Assembly: GCA_963729995.1 (NCBI GenBank) | Contig: CAVSPF010000003.1 | Coordinates: 62,001 to 126,000, forward strand | Source of the DNA: VRUE01 sp963729995 | GTDB taxonomy: Bacteria > Actinomycetota > Thermoleophilia > Solirubrobacterales > 70-9 | Reading direction: 5' to 3' | Length of the DNA stretch: 64,000 bases | In this document: positions 6,656 through 15,683 of the stretch, piece after piece | Layout: each line of letters starts with the position of its first letter | How positions within the stretch are numbered: position 1 is the first letter of the stretch | Made by a program: the position numbers and the translations under genes | The notes under the pieces: generated by a model | What the model saw: the letters and a program-made list of their open reading frames with translations, nothing else | What the model was told of the DNA's origin: nothing | Database searches by the model: none

Positions 6656-8727
6656 GCGTCTCCGAGGGCAGCACCGGGCGGCGGGCCGCCGAGCTTCGGC
6701 GCGAGATCGAGCACCACAACCATCGCTACTACGTGCTCGACGACCCGGCCATCGACGACGACGCCTACGACGCCCTGCTCGACGAGCTGCGCGCGCTCGA
6801 GTCCGAGCACCCCGAGCTGCGGACCGCGGACTCCCCCACCCAGCGGGTTGGCGCCCCGCCCCTGGACCGCTTCGAGCAGGTCAGGCATGCGGAGCCGATG
6901 CTCTCGCTTGCCAACGCCCGCGACGAGGAGGAGTTGCGCGCCTGGGAGACCCGCATCCGCAACTACCTGAGGCGCCTCGACATCGCCGCCTCGGAGTTCA
7001 GTTATACGACCGAGCCCAAGATCGACGGGCTGGCGATCTCGCTTACCTATGAGGACGGCGTCCTGACCCGCGGCGCGACCCGCGGCGATGGCCAGGTCGG
7101 CGAGGACGTCACCCAGAACCTGCGCACGATCGGAGCAATTCCGTTGCGGATCTCCGATGCGCCGTCGCTCGTCGAGGTGCGTGGCGAGGTCTACCTGCCG
7201 ATTGCCGACTTCAAAGCCCTGAACGAGCGCCGCGCCGAGGCGGGGGAGCACGCGTTCGCCAACCCGCGCAACGCTGCCGCCGGTTCGATCCGCCAGCTCG
7301 ATCCGGCGATCGCCGCGGCGCGCCCGCTCTCGATCTGGTGCTACGGCCTCGGTGCCGCTCGCGGCGTCGAGCTCGCCACCCACAGCGAGGAGGTCGAGTG
7401 GCTCGCCGATCGCGGCTTCAAGGTCAACCCCGACACCCAGCGTCACGAGGGCATCGAGTCGGTGGTGAGACGCTGCCGCTGGTGGGAGGAGCGGCGCGAG
7501 GTGCTCGACTACGAGATCGACGGGGTCGTGGTCAAGGTGGACGAGCGGGCGCTGTGGCGGGAGCTGGGAGTCGTGGGCCGCGAGCCGCGCTGGGCGATTG
7601 CCTGGAAGTTCGCGCCGACGACGGCGACGACGAAGCTGCGCAACGTGGTCTGGAACGTGGGGCGGACCGGCCATCTGGTGCCGTTCGCGATGCTGGAGCC
7701 GGTGCACGTCGGCGGCGTCACCGTCTCCACCGCGACCCTCCACAACGAGGAGGACCTGGCCCGCAAGGACGTCCGCGTGGGCGACGAGGTGGTGGTGATG
7801 AGGGCTGGCGACGTGATCCCCCAGGTCGTGGCCCCGCTCCTCCAGCGGCGCCCGCGGCGTACGCGGCGGCCGCAGCCGCCGAAGAGATGCCCGGCCTGCG
7901 GCACGCCGACGGTCAAGCCGGAGGGCGCCGTCTTCAGCGTCTGTCCCAACAGAGCCGGATGCCCCGGTCAGTCCTTCCAGCACGTAAAGCACTTCGTCGG
8001 CAAGGGGGCGATGGACATCGAAGGGCTTGGCGAGAAGCAGGCGCTGCGCTTCCTCGAAGAGGGCCTGATCGAAGACGTGGCCGATATCTACGGGCTGAAC
8101 GAGGAGCGCCTGGTGCAGCTCGAGGGCTTTGGCGAGGTCTCGGCCCGCAATCTGCTGGCGGCGATCGACGCCTCTCGCGCCCGCCCCTTCAAGAAGTTGC
8201 TCTACGCGCTGGGGCTGCCGGGCGTCGGCGCCGTGACCGCGGCGGCGCTGGCCGACCACTTCGGCTCGATCGACGCGCTGCGCGCCGCCGACCCCGAGCG
8301 GATCGAAGAGGTGGAGGGGGTGGGACCGATCATGGCCGTGCAGATCTCCGAGTCGCTGAGCGACGAGCGCACCTGGGAGCTGATCGAGAAGCTGCGCGAG
8401 AAGGGCCTGCGGCTGGAGCAGGACCGGTCCGAACGGCGTGCCTCGGGCGGGCCGCTGGAGGGGAAGACGCTCGTGCTCACCGGCACGCTGCCGCAGCTGA
8501 CCCGCGAGGAGGCGGAAGGCCTGGTGAAGGCGGCGGGGGGCAAGGTGGTCGGCTCGGTTTCGAAGAAGACCGACTACGTCGTGGCGGGGGAGAATCCCGG
8601 CTCGAAGCTGCCCAGTGCGGAAGCGCTGGGCACCGAGATCCTCGACGAAGACGGTTTCAAACAGCTCCTGGGTGCCGACCGGGGCGGCGGGTATCCCCCA
8701 CCCGGACCAAATCCCGGCCTGATTTAG
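6652..8727 (+). CDS. ligA: NAD-dependent DNA ligase LigA
   Basis: Seals nicks in replication and repair using NAD+. 691 aa, usual length. Order seen: Ia domain (RREIEHHNHRYYVLDDP), adenylation domain with catalytic Lys123 in TEPKIDGLA, OB fold, zinc finger CPACGTP...CPNRAGCPG (about 415-445), helix-hairpin-helix repeats and a C-terminal BRCT domain starting LEGKTLVLTGTLPQL. GTG 6652 overlaps the surE stop. Its TAG stop lies inside the inner palindrome of repeat copy C. Confidence 0.97.
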   Translation: MSVSEGSTGRRAAELRREIEHHNHRYYVLDDPAIDDDAYDALLDELRALESEHPELRTADSPTQRVGAPPLDRFEQVRHAEPMLSLANARDEEELRAWETRIRNYLRRLDIAASEFSYTTEPKIDGLAISLTYEDGVLTRGATRGDGQVGEDVTQNLRTIGAIPLRISDAPSLVEVRGEVYLPIADFKALNERRAEAGEHAFANPRNAAAGSIRQLDPAIAAARPLSIWCYGLGAARGVELATHSEEVEWLADRGFKVNPDTQRHEGIESVVRRCRWWEERREVLDYEIDGVVVKVDERALWRELGVVGREPRWAIAWKFAPTTATTKLRNVVWNVGRTGHLVPFAMLEPVHVGGVTVSTATLHNEEDLARKDVRVGDEVVVMRAGDVIPQVVAPLLQRRPRRTRRPQPPKRCPACGTPTVKPEGAVFSVCPNRAGCPGQSFQHVKHFVGKGAMDIEGLGEKQALRFLEEGLIEDVADIYGLNEERLVQLEGFGEVSARNLLAAIDASRARPFKKLLYALGLPGVGAVTAAALADHFGSIDALRAADPERIEEVEGVGPIMAVQISESLSDERTWELIEKLREKGLRLEQDRSERRASGGPLEGKTLVLTGTLPQLTREEAEGLVKAAGGKVVGSVSKKTDYVVAGENPGSKLPSAEALGTEILDEDGFKQLLGADRGGGYPPPGPNPGLI

Positions 8728-8742
8728 GCCGATGAGCATCCG
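8703..8742 (+). repeat. Degenerate copy C of the structured repeat
   Basis: CGGACC, the core GGCCTGATTTAGGCC and TGAGCATCCG appear in the same order and spacing as in copies A and B. The outer stem is not preserved beyond four base pairs. The ligA stop codon is within the core. Relationship to A and B is inferred from the shared motifs. Confidence 0.5.
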
Positions 8743-8786
8743 ATCGACTCAGCTGCGCCGCGAGACCGGCAGATCTCGATCGCTGT

Positions 8787-8820
8787 GGACTTTTACCCGG
8801 TGGGAGCAGGGTCAAAGTCC
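8787..8820 (-). terminator. Hairpin between convergent ligA and dacB
   Basis: GGACTTT (8787-8793) pairs with AAAGTCC (8814-8820), with an inner CCC/GGG pairing. It lies 16 nt after the dacB stop on the minus strand and 60 nt after ligA. No clear T run, so termination is tentative. Confidence 0.5.
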
Positions 8821-8836
8821 AAAACGCGTGCGCCTG

Positions 8837-10075
8837 TCAGTAGGCCGCGATCGCCGCGGCGATTCTGTCCTGCTCGTAGTGGGCAAGAGCGAGGTTGCGG
8901 ACACTGCCCATCAGGATCGAGAAGATCATCACCCTGCCGTCGTGGTTGAAGCAGTAGCCGGAGAGGTTGCTGACCCCGGTCAGGGTGCCGGTCTTGGTGC
9001 GGCAGCGGCCGGCGGCGGCGGTGCCGTGCATTCGCGAGGCAACCGTTCCGTCGTGGCCGGCCAGGGCCAGGTCATGGATGAATTCTTCAGCGACGGGGGC
9101 GTTGCGCATCGCCCGCAGAAGGCGAACCACCTCGAGCGGCGAGGCCCGGTTTGTGCGGGTCAGCCCGGAACCATCGACAGCGCGAACGCCGGAGCCGTTG
9201 CTGCGTGCGAACTGCTGCACGACGCTGGCGCCGTCACGTGTGGTGCCGCCGCCGCCGAACTGGGCGCCGATCAGCTTCATCAGCATCTCGGCGAAGAAGT
9301 TGTCGGAGTAGACGTCGGTTGTCGCGACGAGCCGCGACATGTCCGGCGAGCGGACGGTGGCGACGGTTTCGGCTCCCGGTGGCGTTGTTCCCAGCGCCAC
9401 CGCAGGCCGGATCGCGACGCCGGATTGCCGCAGCGAAGTCGCCAATTCCGTCGCCGCGAGCGTCGCGGGATCGGTGGCGAAGCCGCTGGCGTGGGCGTCG
9501 CTGTAGCCGGAGTCGAAGGAGAGGCCCGAGAGCGGGCCGATGTAGGGGCTGGTTTCGTAGCCGGAGTCGGCAACCCCACGCAGCCGGTCGAAGACGCTGT
9601 CGTCGGCATACAGCTTGCCCGTCACCGTGCGGACACCCTCTTCCTGGAGTTGGGCGCTCAGTTCGAAGAGATCGGTCCCAAGGCCGCCGAGGAAGCGGTC
9701 GTAGAAGGCGGGGGCGCCAAGTGCCGGATCGCCGCCCCCCTTCAGGTAGAGATTGCCATGCAGAACCCCGTTGGCGTCGATGTTGCCATCGGTGAGCAGG
9801 CTCGTGGCGATCCGGAAGCGCGGGCCAAAGCGGACAAGCGCAGTCGAGGTCGTGAACAGCTTCATGTTCGAGGCGAGGGGGCGTCGCCGTTTCGCGGCCC
9901 GCGCGCAGACCCGCGTGCCGCTTCCGGCGTCGAGCACCAAGAGCCCGCTTGCGGTTCCCCCACCGCGCACCAGCCGGCCTCTCAGCTGCTGGCAGAGGCT
10001 GCTCGCCAGGCTCTGCGCGGGCAGGAGCACGAGCATGGCAACGACCACGACGATCAACGCCGGAACCCGTCTCAT
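8837..10075 (-). CDS. dacB: D-alanyl-D-alanine carboxypeptidase/endopeptidase (PBP4, S13 family)
   Basis: Secreted peptidoglycan-trimming enzyme, 412 aa. A signal peptide (residues 1-25, VVVVAMLVLLPAQSLA) is followed by the three penicillin-binding motifs: S69-N-M-K72, YSDN (SxN) and KTGTLTG. The KGGGDPAL segment is typical of S13. A much longer in-frame opening upstream is a shadow of the divergent patatin gene; the ATG at 10075 directly precedes the signal peptide. Confidence 0.93.
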   Translation of the reverse strand: MRRVPALIVVVVAMLVLLPAQSLASSLCQQLRGRLVRGGGTASGLLVLDAGSGTRVCARAAKRRRPLASNMKLFTTSTALVRFGPRFRIATSLLTDGNIDANGVLHGNLYLKGGGDPALGAPAFYDRFLGGLGTDLFELSAQLQEEGVRTVTGKLYADDSVFDRLRGVADSGYETSPYIGPLSGLSFDSGYSDAHASGFATDPATLAATELATSLRQSGVAIRPAVALGTTPPGAETVATVRSPDMSRLVATTDVYSDNFFAEMLMKLIGAQFGGGGTTRDGASVVQQFARSNGSGVRAVDGSGLTRTNRASPLEVVRLLRAMRNAPVAEEFIHDLALAGHDGTVASRMHGTAAAGRCRTKTGTLTGVSNLSGYCFNHDGRVMIFSILMGSVRNLALAHYEQDRIAAAIAAY

Positions 10076-10159
10076 AGGACCTACCAACACAAGAACGAAC
10101 GAGGGTAGCGGCGCCTCCCCACGACGGGCCCGACCGGCCGGCGTGGGAGAATCCATGCT

Positions 10160-11407
10160 ATGGGCAAGGTTGTCGAGATCGACTCCAGCGTCCGTCGCAA
10201 AAGGGGCCGCAAACGCCCCTCGAAGACCGCCCTCGTCCTCGGCGGCGGAGGCTTCACGGGCGGCGTCTACGAGATCGGGGCTCTCCGTGCCCTCGACCTC
10301 CTCGCCGTCAACAGCACGGTCAACAACTTCGACATCTACGTGGGTACCAGCGCCGGCGCCTTCGTCGCCGGAATGCTCGCCAACGGGGTGACCCCGGACG
10401 AGATGATGATGGTGATCAACGACCGGATCCCGGCGGAGCTGGAGGACCTGAACCTGAACAGGGTGCTCAAGCCGAACTATCTGGGGTTCCTGCAGACGGC
10501 CGTGACGTTGCCGCTGCGCACGGCGGAGCTGGTGGGCAGGCTGATGCGGATGGGCGGGTTCTCGGCAATCGACATCGGCGTCGGGCTTGCCGAGGCGCTG
10601 CCGACCGGGCTTTACTCGGGCTCCGGAATCGCCGACTACGTCGAAACGGCGCTCTCCATCGACGGCCGCGTCAACGACTTCCGCCTGCTCGACAACGAGC
10701 TCTACCTGACCGCCACCGACCTCGATACGTGCGAGCGGATCGTCTTCGGCGAGGAGGGCTGGTCGGAGGTGCCGATCTCCAAGGCGGTCCAGTGCTCGAC
10801 CACGCTGCCGATCGTCTACAAGCCGGTCGACCTGAAGGGGCGCCAGCTGGTCGATGGCGGCATCCGCTCCACCACCAACGTCGACATCGCGGTCGAAAAG
10901 GGGGCGAAGTTCATCGTCGTCGTCAACCCGCTCGTCCCCTTCGTCAACGACTTCGAGAAGACGATCCCGACCGTCTTCGGCACGCGCGTACGGCGGGTCT
11001 CCGATATGGGCCTGCCGGCGATCGCCAACCAGACCTTCCGCCTGATCGCCCACGCCCGGCTGCACGAGTCGGTCGCCGCCTGGGAGGAGAAGTACCCGGG
11101 CGTCGACATCGTCCTGCTCGAGCCCGAGCCCAGGGACGAGCTGATGTTCGGCACGCCGATCATGGACTACTCGCGCCGGCTGGAGATCGCCCGCCACGGC
11201 TTCGAGTCGGTCACGGCAATGCTCTCGGAGGACTACGACCGCTACAGGGAGATCGCCGAGCGCCACGGCCTCGAGATCTCCGAGCGCCGCGTCCGCCGCG
11301 TCGTCGAGCGGGCGGCTGAGGAGGAGCCAGGGCAGACCTCAGCCTGGCGCCGGGTCCTCGAGCAGACCACATCGGCCCTGCTGCGCCAGTCCGGCGAGGT
11401 CTCCTGA
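10160..11407 (+). CDS. Patatin-like phospholipase
   Basis: Ser-Asp dyad lipase acting on acyl esters, 415 aa. Seen: oxyanion loop LGGGGFTGG (residues 27-35), nucleophile Ser64 in GTSAG and catalytic Asp in LVDGGIRSTTN. The C-terminal third is helical and basic. No signal peptide, so probably cytoplasmic or membrane-associated. GAGAAT lies 7 nt before the ATG, suggesting a leaderless mRNA. It is divergent from dacB and convergent with an acyl-CoA synthetase gene, consistent with lipid turnover; the substrate cannot be read. Confidence 0.9.
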   Translation: MGKVVEIDSSVRRKRGRKRPSKTALVLGGGGFTGGVYEIGALRALDLLAVNSTVNNFDIYVGTSAGAFVAGMLANGVTPDEMMMVINDRIPAELEDLNLNRVLKPNYLGFLQTAVTLPLRTAELVGRLMRMGGFSAIDIGVGLAEALPTGLYSGSGIADYVETALSIDGRVNDFRLLDNELYLTATDLDTCERIVFGEEGWSEVPISKAVQCSTTLPIVYKPVDLKGRQLVDGGIRSTTNVDIAVEKGAKFIVVVNPLVPFVNDFEKTIPTVFGTRVRRVSDMGLPAIANQTFRLIAHARLHESVAAWEEKYPGVDIVLLEPEPRDELMFGTPIMDYSRRLEIARHGFESVTAMLSEDYDRYREIAERHGLEISERRVRRVVERAAEEEPGQTSAWRRVLEQTTSALLRQSGEVS

Positions 11408-11433
11408 GGTCGCACCGGCTGACGGCCGGCGGC

Positions 11434-13215
11434 TCAGGTTGCGTAGAGCTTCTCGATCTCCGCTGCGTGCTTCTCGGTGACGACCGCGCGCTTCACCTTC
11501 AGGGTCGGGGTCAGCTCGCCGCTCTCCTGCGAAAGGTCGTGCGGCAGGATCGCGATCTTCTTGACCTGCTCGACCCGTGCAAATTTCTTGTTGATCTCGG
11601 CGAGGTGATCTTCGACCGCCTGGCGAATTTCGGGATCGGAGGCGAGCTGCTCGGAGTCCTCCTCACGCCCGTGCCCCTTTGCGTAGGCGGCCGCTTCTTC
11701 TGGGTCTAGGGTCACCAGCGCGACGAGATAGGGCCGGCGGTCGCCGACCACGACGCACTGGGAGACGAGCGGGTGCTGCTTGATCTCGCCCTCGAGGTTG
11801 GCCGGGGTGATGTTCTTGCCGCCCGCGGTGATGATGATGTCCTTCTTGCGGCCGGTGATCGTGATGAAGCCCTCGGAGTCGATCTCGCCGAGGTCGCCCG
11901 TGTGCAGCCAGCCGTCGACGATCGTCTCGCTGGTTGCCTGCTCGTTCTTGTAGTAACCCTGGAAGACGTTCGGGCCCTTGACGAGGATCTCCCCGTCGTC
12001 GGCGATCCTCACCTCGCAGCCCGGGAACGGCTTTCCGATCGTGCCGATCTTGAAGTCGTCGGGAGAGGAGATCGTCGCGGCGGTGGAGGTCTCGGTCATC
12101 CCCCAGCCCTCCAGCACCAGCACCCCGGCGGCGTCGAAGAAGCGCAGGATGTCGGGGCTGATCGGCGCCGCCCCGGAGACCGCCAGGCGCAGCCGGCCCC
12201 CGAACAGGCCGCGGATCTTCGAGAGCACCTGCTTGTCGGCGAACCCGTACTGCTTGCTGAGCAGGAAGCCGGGCCTGCGCTCGGCGCGCTCCGCCTCGCG
12301 CATCCTCTTCCCGACCCGGATCGACCAGTCGAAGATCGCCTTCTTGAGGCCGCCCTCTTTCTCCATCCCGCTGGTCGCGGCGGTGTAGATCTTCTCGAAT
12401 ATGCGCGGCACCGAGGGGAAGTAGGTTGGCTTCACCTCCGCCAGGTTCGACATGATCTTCAGCGGGTCGCGCTCCCAGTAGGCGATCGTGGCGCCGAGGT
12501 CGAAGCTGCCCAGCTGGATCAGCAGGGCGAAGGAATGGGCGAGCGGCAGGTAGAGGTAGGTGAGGTCCTCGTCCTCGATCACGCTGGTCTCGTTGACCAT
12601 GTCGAGCATCGCCCGGTAGTTGGCGTGGCTGATGATGCAGCCCTTCGGCGGCCCGGTGGTTCCCGACGTGTAGATGAAGGTGCAGATATCCGCCGGCTGG
12701 ACGGCACTCCAGCGCCTCTCCCACTCGGAGGCATCGCGGCCCGAGCCCCGCTTGGCAAGCCCTTGACAGGAGATCGCGTCGTCGCTCGAGCCGGTCATGC
12801 GCACGACGTGCTCGAGCAGCGGCAACTGGTCGCGGACGGCGCGGACCTTCTCGAGCTGCTCGTCGTCCTCGACCACGACGACCTTCGCATCGGCGTTCTC
12901 CAGCACGTACTGGCACTCCTCCGGGGAGTTGGTCTGGTAGATCGGGACCACGACTGCCCCCACCGAGAGTGCCGCGAAGTCGAAGTAGGTCCACTCGGGA
13001 CGGGTGTTGGCGAGGATCGAGACCTTGTCGCCCTTTTCGACGCCGAGGTCGATCAGGCCAAGGGCGAGTGAACGGACCGTGTCCTCGACCTCGCGGAAGC
13101 TGCGGGAGACCCATTCGCCGTCCTCCTTGCAGCGGATCGCAGGGGCGTCTCCGTAGAGCTGAGCCGCGCGCGGCAGGAGGTCCGCGAGCGTGGCGGATTT
13201 GGTTCCCCGCTCCAT
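11434..13215 (-). CDS. Long-chain acyl-CoA synthetase (FadD15-like)
   Basis: AMP-forming ligase that activates fatty acids to acyl-CoA, 593 aa. Motifs: TFIYTSGTTGPPKGCIISH (P-loop, A3), GWGMTETS (A5), GWLHTGDLGEID (A7) and ITGRKKDIIITAGGKNITP (A8), the last typical of the long-chain FadD15/ACSBG group. I chose ATG 13215 (MERGTKSATLADLL); upstream codons extend the frame without family similarity. It follows a 61-aa IF2_N-like gene by 20 nt on the same strand, so the two are probably co-transcribed. Confidence 0.94.
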   Translation of the reverse strand: MERGTKSATLADLLPRAAQLYGDAPAIRCKEDGEWVSRSFREVEDTVRSLALGLIDLGVEKGDKVSILANTRPEWTYFDFAALSVGAVVVPIYQTNSPEECQYVLENADAKVVVVEDDEQLEKVRAVRDQLPLLEHVVRMTGSSDDAISCQGLAKRGSGRDASEWERRWSAVQPADICTFIYTSGTTGPPKGCIISHANYRAMLDMVNETSVIEDEDLTYLYLPLAHSFALLIQLGSFDLGATIAYWERDPLKIMSNLAEVKPTYFPSVPRIFEKIYTAATSGMEKEGGLKKAIFDWSIRVGKRMREAERAERRPGFLLSKQYGFADKQVLSKIRGLFGGRLRLAVSGAAPISPDILRFFDAAGVLVLEGWGMTETSTAATISSPDDFKIGTIGKPFPGCEVRIADDGEILVKGPNVFQGYYKNEQATSETIVDGWLHTGDLGEIDSEGFITITGRKKDIIITAGGKNITPANLEGEIKQHPLVSQCVVVGDRRPYLVALVTLDPEEAAAYAKGHGREEDSEQLASDPEIRQAVEDHLAEINKKFARVEQVKKIAILPHDLSQESGELTPTLKVKRAVVTEKHAAEIEKLYAT

Positions 13216-13235
13216 TGCGGGGAGTCTATTGAGCG

Positions 13236-13421
13236 CTAAGCGGCCGCGGCGCGTCGTTCTTTCGATTGAGCCGGCGAATTTCGCAGCGAGGACTTGAAGA
13301 GGGACTTGTCGATGCGGCCGTGGAAGATCGGGACCCCCAACTCCACGCATTTACCGATTACTTCTTGCCGTTTCATATGAAGCTCGTCGGCAAGCTCGGA
13401 AGGGGTCAGGTGATTGGCCAC
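13236..13421 (-). CDS. Small stand-alone IF2_N-like domain protein
   Basis: 61 aa from GTG 13421, chosen because GGGAGG lies about 6 nt upstream. The core, SELADELHMKRQEVIGKC and VELGVPIFHGRIDKSLF, resembles the small three-helix IF2_N domain of translation initiation factor IF-2 and related winged-helix-like motifs. The tail is basic and alanine-rich. It sits directly upstream of the acyl-CoA synthetase gene on the same strand. Function unknown; a nucleic-acid-binding role is inference from the fold resemblance. Confidence 0.75.
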   Translation of the reverse strand: MANHLTPSELADELHMKRQEVIGKCVELGVPIFHGRIDKSLFKSSLRNSPAQSKERRAAAA

Positions 13422-13531
13422 GGCGGACCTCCCAGATCGTTGAAATCGAGTAGCTCCATATTTACCTCTGATATCGGACGTGTCAAACAATTCACCGCAT
13501 CTTGCGGCGATTCGCCGGGCCTGCGGCACGG

Positions 13532-13537
13532 GATAAT
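13532..13537 (+). promoter_or_regulatory. -10 box of leaderless DsbA-like gene
   Basis: GATAAT ends 6 nt before the GTG at 13544, with no Shine-Dalgarno between them. Confidence 0.55.
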
Positions 13538-13543
13538 GCGGGG

Positions 13544-14281
13544 GTGTCTGAAATCGTCGTCGACTCGATCCCCCGCAGGGGCAGGCTGTGGGTGATCCTT
13601 GCCCTTCTCCTGGCGGTGGTGGGGCTCGGCTACGCGCTGGTCAACATCTCGACCCGGAAGGCAGGCCGGGAAGTGGTGCGAGTGGCCGGGATCTCGACCG
13701 CTCAGGAGATCTTCGGCGGGGTGCCGCAGGCCGGCGACCGGCTCGGCTCCGCCGATGCCCCGGTTTCGATCGAGGTCTTCAACGACCTGCAGTGCTCCAG
13801 CTGCCGCGCCGCCTTCCTCGTGACGATCCCCCGGCTCGTCGAAGACTACGTTCGGCCGGGCGACGTCAAGCTCCTGATGCGCCACTACTCGGTCGCCGAA
13901 AGCCCGGTCGAGCTGGGCTTCTTCGGCGCCGAGGCGGCGGCCCAGCAGGGCTATGGCTGGCAGTACACCTACCTGTTCTTCCGCAACCAGAGCGAGGCGA
14001 AACGGTTCCGTATCGACAACGACTTCCTCGCCTCGCTGGCCGGCTCGATCGAATCGCTGAACGTCCCCGAATGGCAGCAGTACCTCAAGCGGGAGAGCGG
14101 CTCGGGAGGCGCCATCTCAAAGACGCTGGAAGGCTACGAGAAGCTCGGCACGAAGCTCGGCATCCGCATCGGCCAGGCGATGATCATCAGCGGGCCACAG
14201 GGCACCCGCACGCTCCAGGAAGGGCCCAGCCTGGCCGCGGTCGAGCGGGCGATCGAAGCGTCACTGGGGCGAGCCCGTTGA
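13544..14281 (+). CDS. Membrane-anchored DsbA-like thioredoxin-fold protein
   Basis: 245-aa thiol oxidoreductase candidate acting outside the membrane. One N-terminal membrane segment (residues about 15-33) is followed by a thioredoxin fold with FNDLQC84-SS-C87, placing a CxxC after the first strand as in DsbA/DsbG-type proteins. The cis-Pro region is not obvious. GTG 13544 is preferred over an upstream in-frame start because of the -10 box at 13532. Its 3' end overlaps the convergent kinase gene by 21 nt. Confidence 0.85.
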   Translation: MSEIVVDSIPRRGRLWVILALLLAVVGLGYALVNISTRKAGREVVRVAGISTAQEIFGGVPQAGDRLGSADAPVSIEVFNDLQCSSCRAAFLVTIPRLVEDYVRPGDVKLLMRHYSVAESPVELGFFGAEAAAQQGYGWQYTYLFFRNQSEAKRFRIDNDFLASLAGSIESLNVPEWQQYLKRESGSGGAISKTLEGYEKLGTKLGIRIGQAMIISGPQGTRTLQEGPSLAAVERAIEASLGRAR

Positions 14282-15679
14282 CCTGTAGCCGGGGAGCTCG
14301 ACACGGAACGTGGCCCCCTGACCCGGAGCGGATTCGGCGCGGATCTGGCCGCCGTGAGCCTCGGTGATCGCCCGTGCGATCGCCAGGCCGAGACCGCTGC
14401 CACCCTGGTCTCGTGAGCGGCTCCTGTCGACGCGGTAGAAGCGGTCGAAGATCTGCTCGAGCTGGTCCGGGGGGATCCCGGGCCCGCTGTCGCTCACGGC
14501 GATCTCCAGGCGGTCGCCCTGGGCGCGGGCGGTGACGATGACGCGGTCGCCGGGGTGGGTGTGGGCGACGGCGTTGCGGATCAGGTTGCGAAGCACCTGG
14601 GTGAGCCGGTCGGGATCGACGTCGACCGTTCCCGCAACGGCCTGGAGCTGGAAATCGCGATCGCCGAACAGGGGCAGGTCGCGGCGCAGGTCCTCGAAGA
14701 ACCCGCCGAGATCGATCGGGCGCGGCTCGACGAGCTGGCCCGCCTCGGCGCTGGCCAGGGTGAGCATGTCGCCCACCAGCCGGTCGAGCTCGTCGAGCCG
14801 GCGCAACAGCGTCGCGGTGCCCTCGCGCCTCCGCTGCTCGTCGGTCTCGCGGTCGAGCAGCTCGACCTGGCCGCGCAGCACGGTGAGGGGCGTGCGCAGC
14901 TCGTGGGAGGCATCGGAGACGAAGTCACGCTGACGCTTGAACGCCCGCTCGAGCCGCTCGAGCATGCGATCGAACGCCTCGGCGAGCACCCCCGTCTCGC
15001 CCCGCGTCGCGACCGGCCCCGCGCGCATCGACAGGTCGCCCGCCTCGACGGCGGCGGCGACCCGTGCCATACGTCGCAGCGGCGCCGCGATCAGGGTGGC
15101 GAGCGTGATGCCCGCGACCACCGCGAAGAGGATCGTGAGCAGGCCGGCCATCGCGAACGTGCGCCGCAGGCCCTCCTGTGCCTGTTCCACCGGCTTGAGC
15201 GGCGCCGCGACGCGGAGCGTCCCCATGCGCCGGTGACCGGAGACGATGGGCAGCGTCAGCTCGCGCATGCTTCCCGCTTCGGCAACGGAGACGTTCGTGA
15301 AGCCCGTGGGAGCGTCCAGCAGCCCGGTCACGGCCCCCGGGGCGTGCTGGCGGGCTTCCTCGAGCCCGACGACGTCCGAGTGGTTCGACACGGAGCCGAC
15401 TCCGTTGATCTGCACCACCGTGATCAGCGAGGTCGCGTGATAGCGCTGGGCGATGATGAAGCGGTGCGCCCTGCGCGCCAGCGCGCCCGGCGTCGAAAGG
15501 CTCGAGTTGGCCCGGAACTGTGCCCACTCGGCCACCTGTTCCCTCAGGTTGGTGTCGATCTGCCCGCGCAGGCTTTCGCCGGTGCCGGCGTAGAGCGCGA
15601 TGAAGCTCACACCCACGCCGAGCACTGTCACGAGCGCTATCGCAAGCGCCAGCTGGCCGCGCAGGCCGCCGGGAAGCAT
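14261..15679 (-). CDS. Sensor histidine kinase
   Basis: 472-aa two-component sensor. Two membrane segments (about residues 8-30 and 160-185) bracket an extracytoplasmic sensor domain; a HAMP linker (LIAAPLRRMARVAAAVE), the H-box FVSDASHELRTPL, N-box LRNLIRNAVAHT and G-boxes DSGPGIPP and GGSGLGLAIA follow. ATG 15679 is used; GTG 15691 overlapping the regulator stop is an alternative. It is translated just after the response regulator gene and is the likely partner. Confidence 0.94.
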   Translation of the reverse strand: MLPGGLRGQLALAIALVTVLGVGVSFIALYAGTGESLRGQIDTNLREQVAEWAQFRANSSLSTPGALARRAHRFIIAQRYHATSLITVVQINGVGSVSNHSDVVGLEEARQHAPGAVTGLLDAPTGFTNVSVAEAGSMRELTLPIVSGHRRMGTLRVAAPLKPVEQAQEGLRRTFAMAGLLTILFAVVAGITLATLIAAPLRRMARVAAAVEAGDLSMRAGPVATRGETGVLAEAFDRMLERLERAFKRQRDFVSDASHELRTPLTVLRGQVELLDRETDEQRRREGTATLLRRLDELDRLVGDMLTLASAEAGQLVEPRPIDLGGFFEDLRRDLPLFGDRDFQLQAVAGTVDVDPDRLTQVLRNLIRNAVAHTHPGDRVIVTARAQGDRLEIAVSDSGPGIPPDQLEQIFDRFYRVDRSRSRDQGGSGLGLAIARAITEAHGGQIRAESAPGQGATFRVELPGYRSTGSPQ

Positions 15680-15683
15680 GCGC

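Noticed and set aside
10076..11266. Long open extension upstream of dacB on the minus strand
   Set aside because: It is the complement of the patatin gene; the signal peptide begins at 10075.
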